A stretch of 64,000 nt of DNA from Owenia fusiformis (lineage: Eukaryota > Annelida > Polychaeta > Sabellida > Oweniidae): NCBI GenBank assembly GCA_903813345.2, contig CAIIXF020000001.1, positions 34,131,366 to 34,195,365 on the forward strand, read 5' to 3'. The position numbers and the translations under genes were made by a program. The notes under the pieces were generated by a model. That model ran no database searches. It saw only the letters and a program-made list of their open reading frames with translations, and was not told the origin of the DNA. Shown in pieces: positions 22,247-34,324 of this stretch. Every line of letters starts with the position of its first letter. Position 1 is the stretch's first letter.

Positions 22247-23725
22247 TAGTGGGCTGTATAGCAAGGTTGGTCGGGGTCGGGAGCTGGGGATAAATTTATT
22301 GCTTAAACATAACCATATCATCATTCTACATTAGAATCCACTCAGTCTAACATCAATTTCTGGTGCGAAAGTTGTCATTTTTGAATTTTACCCCCATTGA
22401 AGACAAATTCTTGGGGGTACTATGACAAATGCTTATAACTAAAGAAGTATTTATGTGATCATCTTCATTTTTGGCATGGGTAATTAACAGGTATGTAAAA
22501 GTGAAATTTGAAAAATTCATACAAATCGGGTTATTAATCCATCCTAAAGATAATAATTCAGGTATTTTCAAGGGTCAATTTCAACATTTTCTGGATGTCG
22601 ACATGAAGTAAAAATAACATTATGACCCAATGACATATTTATTGAATGTTTTTAGGCTTTAGGAAATAATTTGACTATATTAGCTAAAATAATAACATAA
22701 GAATTGTACCATATTGATAATTCTTCATCGCCATCCAGGCACAAATAAACCCCACCCCCTCCCCATTTTCGAATATAAAGGTCTATACCTGAAACTTCCT
22801 CAAATAGCTATATTTCAGAAACTATTACAGCCTATATTCCAAAATTTCTCATAGTGATTATTCACATCATACTCTGCATGATGGACATATAATTGAGATT
22901 TATCCATTCTATAGCTAATAATTAAGGTATTTTCAAGGTTCAATTTCAGCATTTTCGGAATGTCGCCATGAAGTAAAAATTACATGATCCAATGACATTT
23001 ATTAAATGTTTTTAGGCTTTAGAAAATAATTTGACTATATAAGCTAAGATAATAACATAAGAATTGTACGATATTGATAATTCTTCATCGCCATCCAGGG
23101 ATAAATAACCCCCCCCCCCCATTTGCGAAAATAAAGGTTTTTACCTGAAACTTTCTCAAATAGCTATATTTCAGAAACTATTACAGCCTCCATTCCAAAA
23201 TTTCTCTTGTTGACACTTTTGAGGGTGTAGCTAATAATAATAGTATATTTATTAGACATCTTAGAAATCAAAATATATGTTTTAGAAGGTTGTCACAACA
23301 CTACAAGAGAGATATTTTGGATTGTCATCATTTTTGAGAATATTACAAAAACATATTTATATTAAGCAATACTCACCTATTTTCATTTAACATAATTGAA
23401 GTATATTATCCAGCTAGTTTTAATGATTTCAGTATATGCATTTAATCCTGAGATGTACTTAGGTTTGATATCCATGAAGTAATCGTTTCTTTTTTGTTTG
23501 TAATTTAGTTTCTAAGCATAAAACTATAAGCATAAAATCTGTTTTGCTTTAGGATATACATTATCAATACCGTTGTCTAAACATTCAATTGACAACATTC
23601 AGTCAATATGCTTGACAACATTCAATAATGATTAATATGTTCGACCAATATGTTTTTGAATAACTTCACTAATACAATTTGCTTGAGTATTTACTTCAAC
23701 ATTTGCTTCAAACAGTTGAACATTG

Positions 23726-24355
23726 TTAGCTATCAACATTACCTGAAAAGATTTCATCTATGAAATTGTTGACTTCAGTATCTGTCATATCACCATCTGA
23801 TTCTTCAATATAAATGTCTACCAACTCTTGTGGAAGAATAGCATCTGGATTTTCAGCCCATTGTATATCAAGTTCGCCATCTTCTAGGAGCCATCCATTT
23901 TCCGTTGATAGAGGCTTGAGGTTGAAATCTGTTGGCAAAATTTATGTATCGTACATGATTGATGTCTGTTTTTTCTTTTCCCCATACATGATGCACACAA
24001 ATCTTTCGAGTTTTTGAAGATGCCTTTGGTCAAGAACTATAAATTTTCCAAGTTCTTGAAAGATTGCATACATGTCCTTCCTCTTGATCAGCTGTTTCAG
24101 AGGGTTTATTTTTCCCTTTCTCATGAAGGCACTGGTGGTATTACACCCTGTAAAACAGTGGATACCGATCAGGGTGGCTGTGATTGGATCACCCAAACCT
24201 GCTGCAACTGTCTTCAATTCAATGAGACGCCTCTTGTTTGAAACTCCAGTGTCAAACAGTACTTTGAGACGTAGGTGTTTGCTGTAAATAAGCAGGAGTA
24301 TGATAACATCTGTGTCTGGAGATCTGACAAGTATGGTCTTGGCCTCAGTCCCCAC
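23726..24355 (-). pseudogene. Left-arm copy of transposon-associated SPDTDV/CFTGC family protein (possible FEN1/PIN-like)
   Basis: The first frame (24355-23942) reads TILVRSPDTDVIILLLIYS, then GVSNKRRLIEL, then LIGIHCFTGCNTTSAF, KGKINPLKQL and LERFVCIMYGEKK. A second frame (23938-23726) gives NGWLLEDGELDIQWAENP, ILPQELVDIY and an acidic end. This family of large uncharacterised proteins is widespread in fish and invertebrate genomes, apparently repeat-associated. The D.D block followed by a G-C-(D/N) block and G-K resembles the metal-binding and helix-turn sites of FEN1/XPG nucleases; that is my inference. Relative to the right arm this copy lacks the segment with YDGIDISLLPPC. The 5' part is missing. 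Confidence 0.6.
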
Positions 24356-24605
24356 CTGCCTAAATCGGCATGTTCTGAATTTAAGAGAAGGCGTAGAGGT
24401 AAAATGCAGCCACTGCTAGTGAAAGGTCCCAAAACTATAGGAAGGACTTCCTTTCAAATAGCAAAATTCACCTTGTCCAACTTATCCATGGGTCACATGT
24501 TGTTAGTGAGGAAGTCCTAGACCTAAGGTGCAACCATGATGAAGCTGACACAAAATCATTCTCCATGCTTTATATGCATCAATAAAGGTCTGGGCTGAGG
24601 CCCAG

Positions 24606-25101
24606 ACCATACTTGTCAGATCTCCAGACACAGATGTTCTCATACTCCTGCTAATTTACAGCAAACACCTAGATTTGTGTGCATCATGTATGGGGAAAAG
24701 AAAAAAACAGACATCAATCATGTATGATACATCATGCACGATACATAAACAGATTTCAACCTCAAGCCTCTATCAACAACTATGATGGGATAGACATCAG
24801 TCTCCTTCCTCCATGCAGGTCATCCCTTGTTCAACATTGTAAAACATGTAACTACCAAGGTTACATATGGAAGCAGTCTCACAAAGCCCAAATGGATATA
24901 CACTCTCCAGCAGAAAATGGATGGATCATAGAAAATGGCGCACTTGATATACAATGGGCTGAAAATCCAAATGCCATTCTTCCACAAGAGTTGGTAGACA
25001 TTTATAACGAAGAATCAGATGACGAAATTGATGATGATATGACAGATAATGAAGTCAACAATTTCATAGATGAAATCTTTTCAGGTGATGTTGATAACTA
25101 A
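24606..25101 (+). pseudogene. Right-arm copy of the same SPDTDV-family gene, different deletion
   Basis: The plus strand reads RSPDTDVLILLLIYSKHL and then jumps to DLCASCMGK / CIMYGEK, so the whole CFTGC block is deleted. It then keeps the segment missing from the left arm: RFQPQASI, YDGIDISLLPPCRSS, CNYQGYIWKQSH, followed by NGWIIENGALDIQWAENP, ILPQELVDIY and an acidic tail, ending at 25101. The two arms thus hold complementary halves of one gene. Neither copy could make the full product. Confidence 0.6.
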
Positions 25102-26638
25102 CAATGTTCAACTGCTTGAAGCAAATGTTGAAGTGAATACTCAAGCAAATTGTATTATTGAAGTTATTCAAAAACATATTGGTCGAACATATTAATCATT
25201 ATTGAGTGTTGTCAAGCATATTGACTGGATGTTGTCAATTGAAATCATTAAAACTAGCTGGATAATATATTTCAATTATGTTAAATGAAAATAGGTGATT
25301 ATTGCATAATATAAATATGTTTTTGTAATATTCTCAAAAATGATGACAATCCAAAATATCTCTCATATAGTGTTGTGACAACCTTCTAAAACATATATTT
25401 TGATTTCTAAGATCTCTAATAAATATACTATAAGTATTAGCTACACCCCCCCAAAGAAAAAGTGTTAAGACTTCAATTATATGTATAATATGCAGAGTAC
25501 GATGTGTATAATTAACAAGAGAAATTTTGGAATGGAGGCTGTAATAGTTTCTGAAATATAGCTATTTGAGAAAGTTTCAGGTAAAAACCTTTATTTTTGC
25601 AAATGAGGGGGGGGGGTATTTATCCCTGAATGGCGATGAAGAATTATCAATATCGTACAATTCTTATGTTATTATCTTAGCTTATATAGTCAAATTATTT
25701 TCTAAAGCCTAAAAACATTTAATAAATATGTCATTGGGTCATGTAATTTTTACTTCATGGCGACATTCCGAAAATGCTGCAATTGAAGCTTGAAATAAAA
25801 TAATTATTAGCTATAGAATGGATAAATCTCAATTAAATGTCCATCATGCAGATTATGATGTGTATAATCAACAAGAGAAATAAATTTTGGAATGTAGGCT
25901 GTAATAGTTTCTGAAATTTAGCTATTTGAGGAAGTTTCAGGTATAGACCTTTATATTCGAAAATGGGGAGGGGGTGGGGTTTATTTGTGCCTGGATGGCG
26001 ATGAAGAATTATTAATATGGTACAATTATTATATTATTATTTCAGCTTATATAGTCAAATTTTTTTCTAAAGCCTAAAAACATTCAATAAATATGTCATT
26101 GGGTCAAATTGTTATTTTTACTTCATGTCGACATTCAGAAAATGTTGAAATTGACCCTTGAAAATACCTGAATTGTTATCTTTAGGATGGATTAATAACC
26201 CAATTTGTATGAATTTTTCACATTTTACTTTTACATACCTGTTAATTACCCATGCCAAAAATGAGGATGATCACATAAATACTTCTTTAGTTATAAGCAT
26301 TTGTCATAGTACCCCCAAGAATTTGTCTTCAGGGGGGGGGTAAAACTCAAAAATGAAAACTTTCGCACCAGAAATTGATGTTAGACTGAGTGGATTCTAA
26401 TGTAGAATGATAATATGGTTATATTTAAGCAATAAAATTATCCCCAGCTCCCGACCCCGATCAACCTTGCTATACAGCTCACTATAACCCAGGATTATAG
26501 GGTCAACTAATAAGATGAAATGATGAAAAATTATGAAAACAATGAAGATTGTAATTATGCAAATTAGGGCAGCCATCATCGAGTTATTGATTATCTGCAA
26601 TATTTTGTAGACTAAGCCAAGTAGCATCATAGTACTGG

Positions 26639-26890
26639 TTATAACATACCTATGATGATGTACAGTGCAAAGTGTACACAAGACGGCGGGCCAATATAAG
26701 TTTTGAAAAGCCCGCGCCCGCTAACTTTCTGATTGGTCAAGGCGCTGACGTCATAACCAATCAATCGAAGATAAAACTGCGCGAGCAATTTTTCTAAACT
26801 CATTTCAATCATTTTCAAACCATTTGTTTTTCAATTCTTTAAGAAAATGGTACTCTCTGACCAGTCTACATCATTATAGGTATGTTATAA
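26639..26890. mobile_element. 252-bp MITE
   Basis: A 24-bp inverted repeat with one mismatch bounds it (TTATAACATACCTATGATGA at 26639; complement ending 26890). It lies inside a tandem-array unit. TA dinucleotides at the edges suggest a Tc1/mariner-type target. Its interior includes a GC-rich patch (26683-26750). Confidence 0.7.
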
Positions 26891-26895
26891 ATCGT

Positions 26896-27008
26896 TTATG
26901 TCACTATCGTTGCACATATGCCCTCGGTTCTCAGAGATCAATGTCCCTCCCAAGGTCGGGCCATATATCACTGAGACCTCGGGCATATATGCCACGATAG
27001 TGACATAA
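26896..27008. mobile_element. 113-bp hairpin element
   Basis: Inverted arms of about 32 bp (TTATGTCACTATCGTTGCAC at 26896; complement ending 27008) surround a short loop with CCCTCCCAAGGTCGGGCC. It starts 5 bases after the neighbouring MITE, suggesting insertion hot-spotting or a composite. Confidence 0.65.
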
Positions 27009-27599
27009 CCTCTAATTATTAAGTTCTGGTTTTCTGGGTCAAAGAATAAGATAACATGATAAAAAATATCAAAACAATTATGATTGTGATAATTGATTAT
27101 CTTTAATATTTCGGAGACTAAGCAAAGTAGCGTTATAATGCTGGTGTCCAACCCCAGGTTTTCAGGGTCAACGAATAAGATGGAATTATAAAATAGATTA
27201 AAACAAAAGTGATTGTAATTATGCAAATGAGGGCTTTTATTCTTTATTTATACTTATGATTTATATTCAATGAACCTGATAAAACATTCCGAGACTTTTT
27301 AATTAAATATGCTAAATCTGCATATATGCGCAATATCTAATAAGTTATTGTATATTTTAACATTAAATTATTCATTGACTGCCAAAGTTTAAAAACATTG
27401 CTGGCAGTAAAAAACGATGCCCAACCTAAATTGCATATATCATTTTCCCCCAAAGCTATTTTCGGCAACCCAATAAATCACTAATGAAAACCCTCAATTG
27501 GTCCGTAATTTTAATTCTACTGCAAGCCCGATAAACAAAATATTTTGAATAAGAGCGATATTTCAACTAGAAAAAAGCAATTTCACAGAGAAGCAAATC

Positions 27600-28160
27600 C
27601 CACCGAAGAAAATATGTTGTGATAAATAGCGGCAATCTTTGTCCCTAGGTATCAGCATATGAAATCTGAAATAAATTCGCCCATTGGTATTTGAAAGGTT
27701 ATGTTCTTTTACGAAAAATAATGGCCATTCTGATATTCAGCTGTCATTTGAAATTATTTCTTAAGCAGAGCTCCTTTCTCCCCAGGCACCAGCAAATAAA
27801 ATTTGAACCAACTCCGTCCACTGGTATTTGAGTTATCAAAGATTACGTTTTTCTATGAAAAATGGTGGCCATTTAAAAATTCAGCGGCAATCTTGAAAAT
27901 CTCTTCTTGAGCAGAGCTCCATTGTCGCTAGGCATCAGCATATAAAATTTGAATGAAATCCATCAACTCGTATTTGAGTGATCAAAGATTTCATTTTTAA
28001 AGAAAAATGGTGGCCGTTTTGAATTGAGTGGCTATATTGAAAGTTCTTCTTGGGCAGAGGTCTTACGGCCATAGACATAACCCTATAAAATCTGAATCGA
28101 ATCCATCGACCAGTTTTCAAGTTATCGCTAGGACAGACGAACGGACGGACGTTTTTTCTG
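27600..28160 (+). repeat. ~145-bp tandem array ending in (GACG)n
   Basis: About four diverged units share GCAGAGCTCC, TAGGCATCAGCATATAAAAT, TTGAGTTATCAAAGATT and AAAAATGGTGGCCATTTT. The last unit runs into GACAGACGAACGGACGGACG (28133-28152). The same array design (a genic-looking unit with AAAATGGTGGCC, then a GACG run) recurs at 54.2-56.2 kb. Confidence 0.75.
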
Positions 28161-29390
28161 TATCTCCCTCGACCTCCGTCAGGTTGGATCATTAAAAGAT
28201 ATGTTAAATTGCATATATGCACAATATTCTAATTATTCTTGTATCTTTTAACATTATCTTATTCATTGACCCTGAAAAATGAGTAAAGGCACAACAATTG
28301 TGACGCTATCATTCTTACTTTTTAAGATATGGAAGAAATTCAATATTTCAATAATGGCTGCCCCATTCGATTTTCAATACTTTCATGCCAATCGTACCGC
28401 ACTACAAACTGCAACATCGATGCAACAACTGAATAAAAGTATTCATCTTCAAATTACATTATAGAGTAACGTTGAAAACCCACAAACAACTGAGCAGTAG
28501 ACCAAAGAAGACACGTCGCTATTATCTAGGTCAATCTGTTCCGTGGTCCGAAAGCAAATCTATAGTACTTGTTTCCGAATTTTGTTGTTCATTGTACAAT
28601 CTTTTATTGATTAAACTCGGTATACGACTATTAAAGCAATGACAAAGAAGAATACTTTCGATGGTGTCATTGTTTTATTTAGCGTGCGGGTGTAAAAACA
28701 AAATTGCGTAATTAGTTTGATTTAGAACTTTCGGGTCACGCAAATAGCTACGCGAAATGCATAGTGGGAAAATATTGACCAATCAAATTTTTTTCCTTTT
28801 TGAGTGCTTTTTCAGAACATATTTGCGAACGTTCTGATTCAAAGAGCGAACCGCGAAAGGGAGAATTAAATCACTTAGGAAACTCTGAATTCACCAGTAA
28901 TTCCAATTGTACTGCAAGCCTGATTAACAAAATATTTTGAATAAATGCGATATTTCAATTATAAAATATGCTAATTTGCATATATACAGGGTGGGCCAAA
29001 ATAACAATACCCAACTTCAAATCAGGATAAAAATAGTTACATTCAATATGGTACATTGACTTGCATATCATTTTAAAGGTTATACAATTTCAAACAATTA
29101 GGTATATAACACTATGTCATAAAATCAATAGTAAAGTTTTATTATACTTATTTGGGAGGCCGGGTTGCTATTTAAGGTCTCCAGATTTAAGGGAGAAAAT
29201 AGTAAATCTGCGGAATTATGTTAATTTTTTATTCACAGAATATCATTCATTTGTTAGGTGAATACATTCTTGGATATTAATATTTGCATCATTGTGTGAC
29301 TAGATTTATTGTTTATGAATTTCAGTGTTGTTTAATAACAGTTTACACTTTATTTATTTAAACAATTTTCACAATTGCTCAATATACCCC
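28161..29390. other. No recognisable gene
   Basis: AT-rich. TACAGGGTGGGCCAAAATAA at 28984 looks like one terminus of a mariner/IS630-type element, but no matching inverted end was found. Short frames have no motif. Confidence 0.35.
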
Positions 29391-29399
29391 CACCCCCTT

Positions 29400-29640
29400 C
29401 CCTCTCCATCAACAATAAGCTTCAAGTGGTAGCGCAATCTATCAATAGCCTTATTGAGAGATTTCTGTCATGGTTGACGAAGGGTTGCTGGCGGAATTAG
29501 GAAAAGTTTGCAATCTTTTCCCAATTTCCCAATTTGGCGCTGTGCCACTTCGAGTGTTTCAAGATCTTCAGGCTTGTAATTGATTATCTGGTCACTATAG
29601 AGCATTTTTGGCACGCTAAAGCTATTATACAGTTTTGATG
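29400..29640 (-). pseudogene. Fragment of a reverse-transcriptase C-terminal region
   Basis: The minus strand reads ASKLYNSFSVPKMLYSDQII and LEVAQRQIGKL. The pattern (K)LYNSF.(I/V)P(R/K)MLYG...LE..QR is a recognisable stretch after the RT thumb in invertebrate retroelement proteins. It directly abuts the L1/Tx1-like ORF2 end and differs from it in type, so it is probably a separate truncated element. No catalytic motif is included. Confidence 0.4.
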
Positions 29641-32330
29641 CTACGAGTGGGGTATACTTCTCATTATATTTCGAAAGACTGAATATTCATAAAACCAATT
29701 TTTTTTGTCTTTAAGACGGTTAAATACATAGTGTTCTGTTAAAATATTTCCATTTTCATCAAAGAAATCTTTCAAATATATGAAGCCTACTTTTACCCAG
29801 TTTTTAAAAAGAATGACCTTATCTTTCCATTTAAAGTTAAAGTTAAGCCAAAGCACTTCATTAAAAATGCTGTTATTATTAATTTTCTTTTTATCTTTGC
29901 ACATGTTAAAATCTATAAAAATGTTCCTGTAAAACAAAGATTCTTTGAAGATATTGTCAGTAGTTCTTGTTTTCAAAAAATCTTTAACTTGAAACCCCAT
30001 TTGATTTATATAATATGTAGGAATGCTTTTCCATGCACTTGTGCTATTTATCAATCTGGGTACCTAGGCACATCTTAGACTGGCAATTTTAGTGTCTATA
30101 TCAACTAAATTAAGACCCCCATCTATAGTTTTTCCAATTATAACATCTCTTTTTACACATTTCTTTTCCATAAAAATGCAAAGATCATTTTTCTTAATTC
30201 TTTTTTCACCCATTCTGGAACATCTAGAATTGTAAAATTATAGATAAATTTTGAAATGGCTAGTGAATTTATAATGTGAACTTTTCCAAATAAACTCAAT
30301 TTTCTTTTTTTCCAGGATTCAAAAAGTTTTTCCATGTCTTTTATTTTTGGTTTTCAGTTTAATTCTTCACAAAGCTTCTCGTTATGACCTATGTATACTC
30401 CTAAACATTTCATATAATAGGGTCGTTAGTAAATTGTACTCCATGTATTTTACTGTTTTCCTGTTTTTTAAGATTTCCTAACACAATTCCCGTAGTTTTC
30501 CCCAAATGTAATTTTAAACCTGAAACCTTTGAAAATTGTTTAATTGTTTCCACTGCATGAGAAATAGAGTTTTCATCTTTCATAATAAGTGTCGTATCAT
30601 CTGTATGCTGAATTATTTTCAGAACATTTCCATTTATATCAATACCACTTATATTTTCATTTTGTAAGATTGCTTTAGATAAAAATTCGACACAGAGATT
30701 GAATATCAAAGCCGATGCTGGGCAACCTTGCTGTATACCTTTTGTAGTTTAATTTCTCTTGAAATATGTCCATTGTTTTTTAGTACCAGTTTTGGGTCAT
30801 TGTAAAAAGTCTTGATCATTTTTATGAATTTCGGACCAAAAATTAGTCTTTTCAATTGCTACATCAATAAAAATATCTTTGATTTGTTCCCAAAAAGTTT
30901 TATAAAATTATCATCATTACCAGGGCTTTTGTTATTCTTAAGATTATTTACGGCTGCATATGATTCTTCTTCAGTAACATCATTTTCACATTCTTGTTTT
31001 TCATTGTTATTAAGTACATGTTCTATGTTTACATTATCTAAAAAATCAGTTATAAGTTCCTTTTCAAGTAAATCACTAGAATACAAATTTTCATAAAATT
31101 TAGCAGATTCCTTTTAGATATCTTTATCAGTATATGCATACCCAGAGCTTGTTTATATTTTTCTGATTACATTGTGTTTCTGCCTTGTCTTTTCAAGAGA
31201 AAATAATATTTAGTACTTTTTCACCTTCTTCCATGTATTTTGCTTTTGACCTTACAAAGTATCCATTGATCTTATCATCATATAACTTATTAAGTTTTGA
31301 TTCATTTTATAATTTGAGTATGTCAAGGCTTTTTCTGACTTCAGCATTTTTCTATAGCATTAGATAATTCATCAATTTCCTTTTGAACATATGACATCAC
31401 ATTTTGTTTTAATCTTGATTTGGTTATTGCATACCCTATGGATGTCCTTTTGATTTTTCTTTTTAAGATTTCCCCAAAAATTCGTATTGACTTTACATAT
31501 GAATATTGATTTTTAACCCACTGTATACACTCATTTATTTTGTTACAATATGTATTATCAGCCAGAAGGCTGCTATTTAGTTTCCAATAACCTTTGCCTT
31601 TTTTGTTTTGTGAAATTTTAACATTAATTAAAACACATTTGTGGTCTGCTTTAAGTGCTTGCATTAAATATATTCTTTTTATGTCAAATAGAGAATTATC
31701 TGATATGAGGATAAGTCAATACGACTTTTTGATCCATTTTTGTCATAAAATGTAAAATCAACTTTGTTTTTATTTTTTATATCTTTTAAGTTAAAACGTT
31801 TGACGATATGATTACAAAGTGTCTCCCTACTTCTATCTATTACTTTGGTTTTAGCATTTGAAACTCTATCTTCATCTTTCATAACGCAGTTAAAGTCACC
31901 TGCACAAAAAATATCATCACAAGTACTGTGATCATCAATCATTTTGCTTACTAAATGGAAAAAAGTTACTCTTCCATTAACATTGTTTGGTGCATATACA
32001 TTAACTAAAGTTACAGGTTTGCCTTCAATATTCACATTTACAAGAACACATCTTCCATTTTTATCATCAAATTTTTCAACAACATCACAATCAAAAGATT
32101 TGTTTATTAAAATAGTTGCTCCTCTAGAATGATGTGAGTTTGTTAAAGCATGATAGGAGTTAAAGCCAAAGTCTTTAAATGAAGTATCTATTTCATCTAC
32201 ATTATCTATGTTGCAGAATGTTTCCTGAAGGAAAATGATATCAATTTTTGGGTTTTTAATCCAGTACAATAATTTGGTTCTTTTGTTAATGTCACTTAGT
32301 CAACTTACATTAGGGTTGAAAATCTCACAT
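29641..32330 (-). pseudogene. L1/Tx1-like LINE ORF2, decayed
   Basis: The N-terminal APE endonuclease lies at 32330-31680: IIFLQETFCN, NVYAPNN, CAGDFNCV and SRIDLSSY in place of the usual SRID(Y) block. A linker (31664-31341) leads to RT with NNKSPGNDD (near 30915) and the catalytic site HTDDTTL (30612-30592), in which the usual Y/F-A-D-D has become H-T-D-D. Next come a KRKLSLFGKVHIINSLAI block typical of L1/Tx1 thumbs (30335-30153) and a C-terminal WKSIP...W..N...... region (30054-29641). Several frameshifts and stops separate these pieces. The protein would nick DNA and prime reverse transcription; this copy cannot. Confidence 0.8.
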
Positions 32331-32383
32331 TAGACATATAAAATTAAAATAAACTGGTTTGTTAACATATGGTATATATTATA

Positions 32384-33373
32384 GGGTGTCTCAAAAAAAT
32401 GTACCCAAAAGTATATCAACACCACAGACAAACCAATCAATATTTTCAGACATTTTTTGCATGTTCATGTAGATAAAAGATGAACGTTTTTTCCCCCATG
32501 CACAGTTTTTAATTCAGTTTTGCCTTTTTGATACTTTAACCCGTTACCTTTTACACCACATATTCAATGTAACCTCATATTTCGATGACAGTCTGCATCC
32601 TTACGACTTCATTGTTCATCACATTTGATATTTCTGGTGGAATGTTTTGATTTCTGTTTGGATGCTGGTCTTAAGTTGTTATGGGTCTCTTAGTCTGGGT
32701 TTAGCATAAAAAATGGTCCTTCAAATAGCCTCAGAGAAAAAAGTATGGGCCTTCAAATATGGTCAATAGGGAGGCCCTCACAATGTCTTATAGCCCCCTT
32801 ATACAGAGAGGTCGGAGGTTCAAGAAACTGCATTGGTTTGGGATTCTAGTGTAGCTTTTGGTGTGTGGATCAATTTGAGACCACTGTGTTTTCATTTGGA
32901 TATCATTTGATCTCCAGGCTAGCCTGCCTAACTCTGGAAGGTAACTCCTGAATCATTTGCCGATAATTGACCTGATTATCCGTGTTTGTTCTGCCATCGT
33001 CATCCTCAAACATCGTTCTCTGTGGCTATCTGAAGGAGTCTTTTAATGCTCATTCCAAGCAAAAAGACCTAGAGCAACTTAAGGGCAACATCCAAAGAGA
33101 AATCCAAAACATTCCACCGGAATTATTATCAAATGTGATGAACAATGTAGCAGTAAGGATACAGGCTGTCATCGGAATATGAGGTTACATCGATAATGTG
33201 GTATAAAAGGTAAATGGTTAAAGCATCAAAAAGACAAGACTGAAATAAAAATGGTGTATTGAGGAGAAAACTTTCATGTTTTGGCTACATGACCATGCAA
33301 AAAATGTCTGAAAATATTGATTGGTTTATCTGTGCTCTTGATATACTTTTGGGTACATTTTTTTGAGACACCC
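32384..33373. mobile_element. Mariner/IS630-like DNA transposon between the LINE ORFs
   Basis: Inverted repeats of about 85 bp start GGGTGTCTCAAAAAAATGTA at 32384 and end with the complement at 33373. Identity continues through CAAACCAATCAATATTTTC. TA lies at the left edge (32382-32383); the right flank is GA, so the duplication is degraded or the edge is mutated. It holds a transposase 3' relic on plus. It separates ORF1 and ORF2 of the L1/Tx1-like LINE and is therefore younger. Confidence 0.8.
32985..33215 (+). pseudogene. Mariner-like transposase C-terminal relic
   Basis: The frame reads CGYLKESFNAHSKQKDLEQL, GNIQREIQNIPPELLSNVMN and RIQAVIGI. A (W/C)GYLK block followed by LK..I..EI..IP...L..V..N...R is the C-terminal end of a widespread mariner/IS630-type transposase family in invertebrates. 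The catalytic D,D part is deleted. It lies in the right orientation inside matching inverted repeats. Confidence 0.65.
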
Positions 33374-33387
33374 GACATCTTCATCTG

Positions 33388-34311
33388 TTACGATTCACTA
33401 TACAACAGTTTCTTCAGAGGTTTCTCAGTTGAAGGTGGTGTTGAGAAACCATCATTATCTCTTTTCTTTCGCTTTATTCCAGATTTCATCACAGTATTGA
33501 CCTGCCTCGCAATATTGTGGTACCCATGAGGGCTCAGATGAACTCCAGATGGATCATCAGACTTAAAGTCATCCTTGGATGTCTTCCCACCATTGCTTAA
33601 TAGCATAGCATCATTGTTTGCATATTCACAATAATCAAGAAGTTTACACATTTTTTCCAGTTGAGCATTGAACTTGTTGATCTTTCCCTGGGTATTTTTG
33701 TCGTATGGATGTTTAGGTGGAATACTTGACACAATAATGTTGCACTCTGGAAAGAAGTCACAGTGAATGCCTTGCACCATTGATTTGTATTTTGTATTGC
33801 AGTCATCGACATTTTCGCCATCGTAAACAACATTTTTTGTTCCTACTTGCGTAACTATGTTATTCAGGTGCTGCTTATCAAGTTTGTTGCGCTTCAGAAG
33901 AATTGGAACATCTTCGATCCTGGCTCCACCTTGTGTTGTTTCTGTGACACTGTCAGACTTCATTTCATTATATAAACCATTTTCAATAGAACATCCTGTT
34001 ACCACTGTATCTATTGGTGTTTTGGTTGTGATATTTTGTTCATTCTGTTTTTGGCTATCTGTTCTCTCTGATTTATTCAAAGGGCAATCTTTCGCAAAAT
34101 GTTCTGTACTTTGGCATTTGAAGCACCGTGGCTTACTCTTTTGAGGACATCTGTAAAATGGATGCCCAACGGTATTGCAAATTCCACAGGGTTGGCCTCT
34201 ATATGAAAGCCGCCCGAGTTCACCTCCAATTAGTGGGTTATTGGGTATAGGTCTTTTTATCCCTGATTTAGTTAAAACACACAGAGACCTCTTATTTGAA
34301 ACAAACCGCAA
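33388..34311 (-). pseudogene. L1/Tx1-like LINE ORF1: zinc knuckles plus SGNH-esterase-like domain, 5' truncated
   Basis: The 307-residue frame has CGICNTVGHPFYRC and CFKCQSTEHFAKDC, two CCHC knuckles at about residues 42-70. An SGNH/GDSL-like domain follows: VTQVGTKNVVYDGEN, a CNIIVSSIPPKHPY strand and the D..H end DDPSGVHLSPHGYHNIA. In other LINE ORF1 proteins an esterase is coupled to CCHC fingers. The N-terminal RRM-like half expected before the knuckles is missing, because a stop lies just upstream and a tandem array begins there. The frame after that is open to its stop, so decay is mild. Confidence 0.7.
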
Positions 34312-34324
34312 AGTTCAATGCATT

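Larger units (their letters stand above)
22247..26484. mobile_element. 4.24-kb palindromic DNA transposon with long inverted arms
   Basis: Ends read TAGTGGGCTGTATAGCAAGG (left) and the complement of TAGTGAGCTGTATAGCAAGG (right), flanked by TAA (22244-22246 and 26485-26487). Removing it rejoins an interrupted unit of the surrounding tandem array. Most of the left arm (22247 to about 24355) is the inverted copy of the right arm (about 24600-26484). Each arm holds the 3' part of the same gene reading outward, then two ~360-bp direct copies of a noncoding unit (22555-22860 and 22915-23210 on the left). The centre (24360-24600) is single-copy with a small hairpin at 24587-24610. Superfamily not assigned. 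Confidence 0.8.
26488..27235 (+). repeat. ~155-bp tandem array, right part
   Basis: Array units resume in the same orientation as at 21.4-22.2 kb (ATTATGCAAATTAGGGCAGCCAT at 26552) and end near 27235. The array is interrupted by two small inverted-repeat elements at 26639-26890 and 26896-27008. Confidence 0.75.

Noticed and set aside
28984-29010. Mariner-type terminus TACAGGGTGGGCCAAAA
   Set aside because: No matching inverted end or transposase nearby, so an element cannot be delimited.
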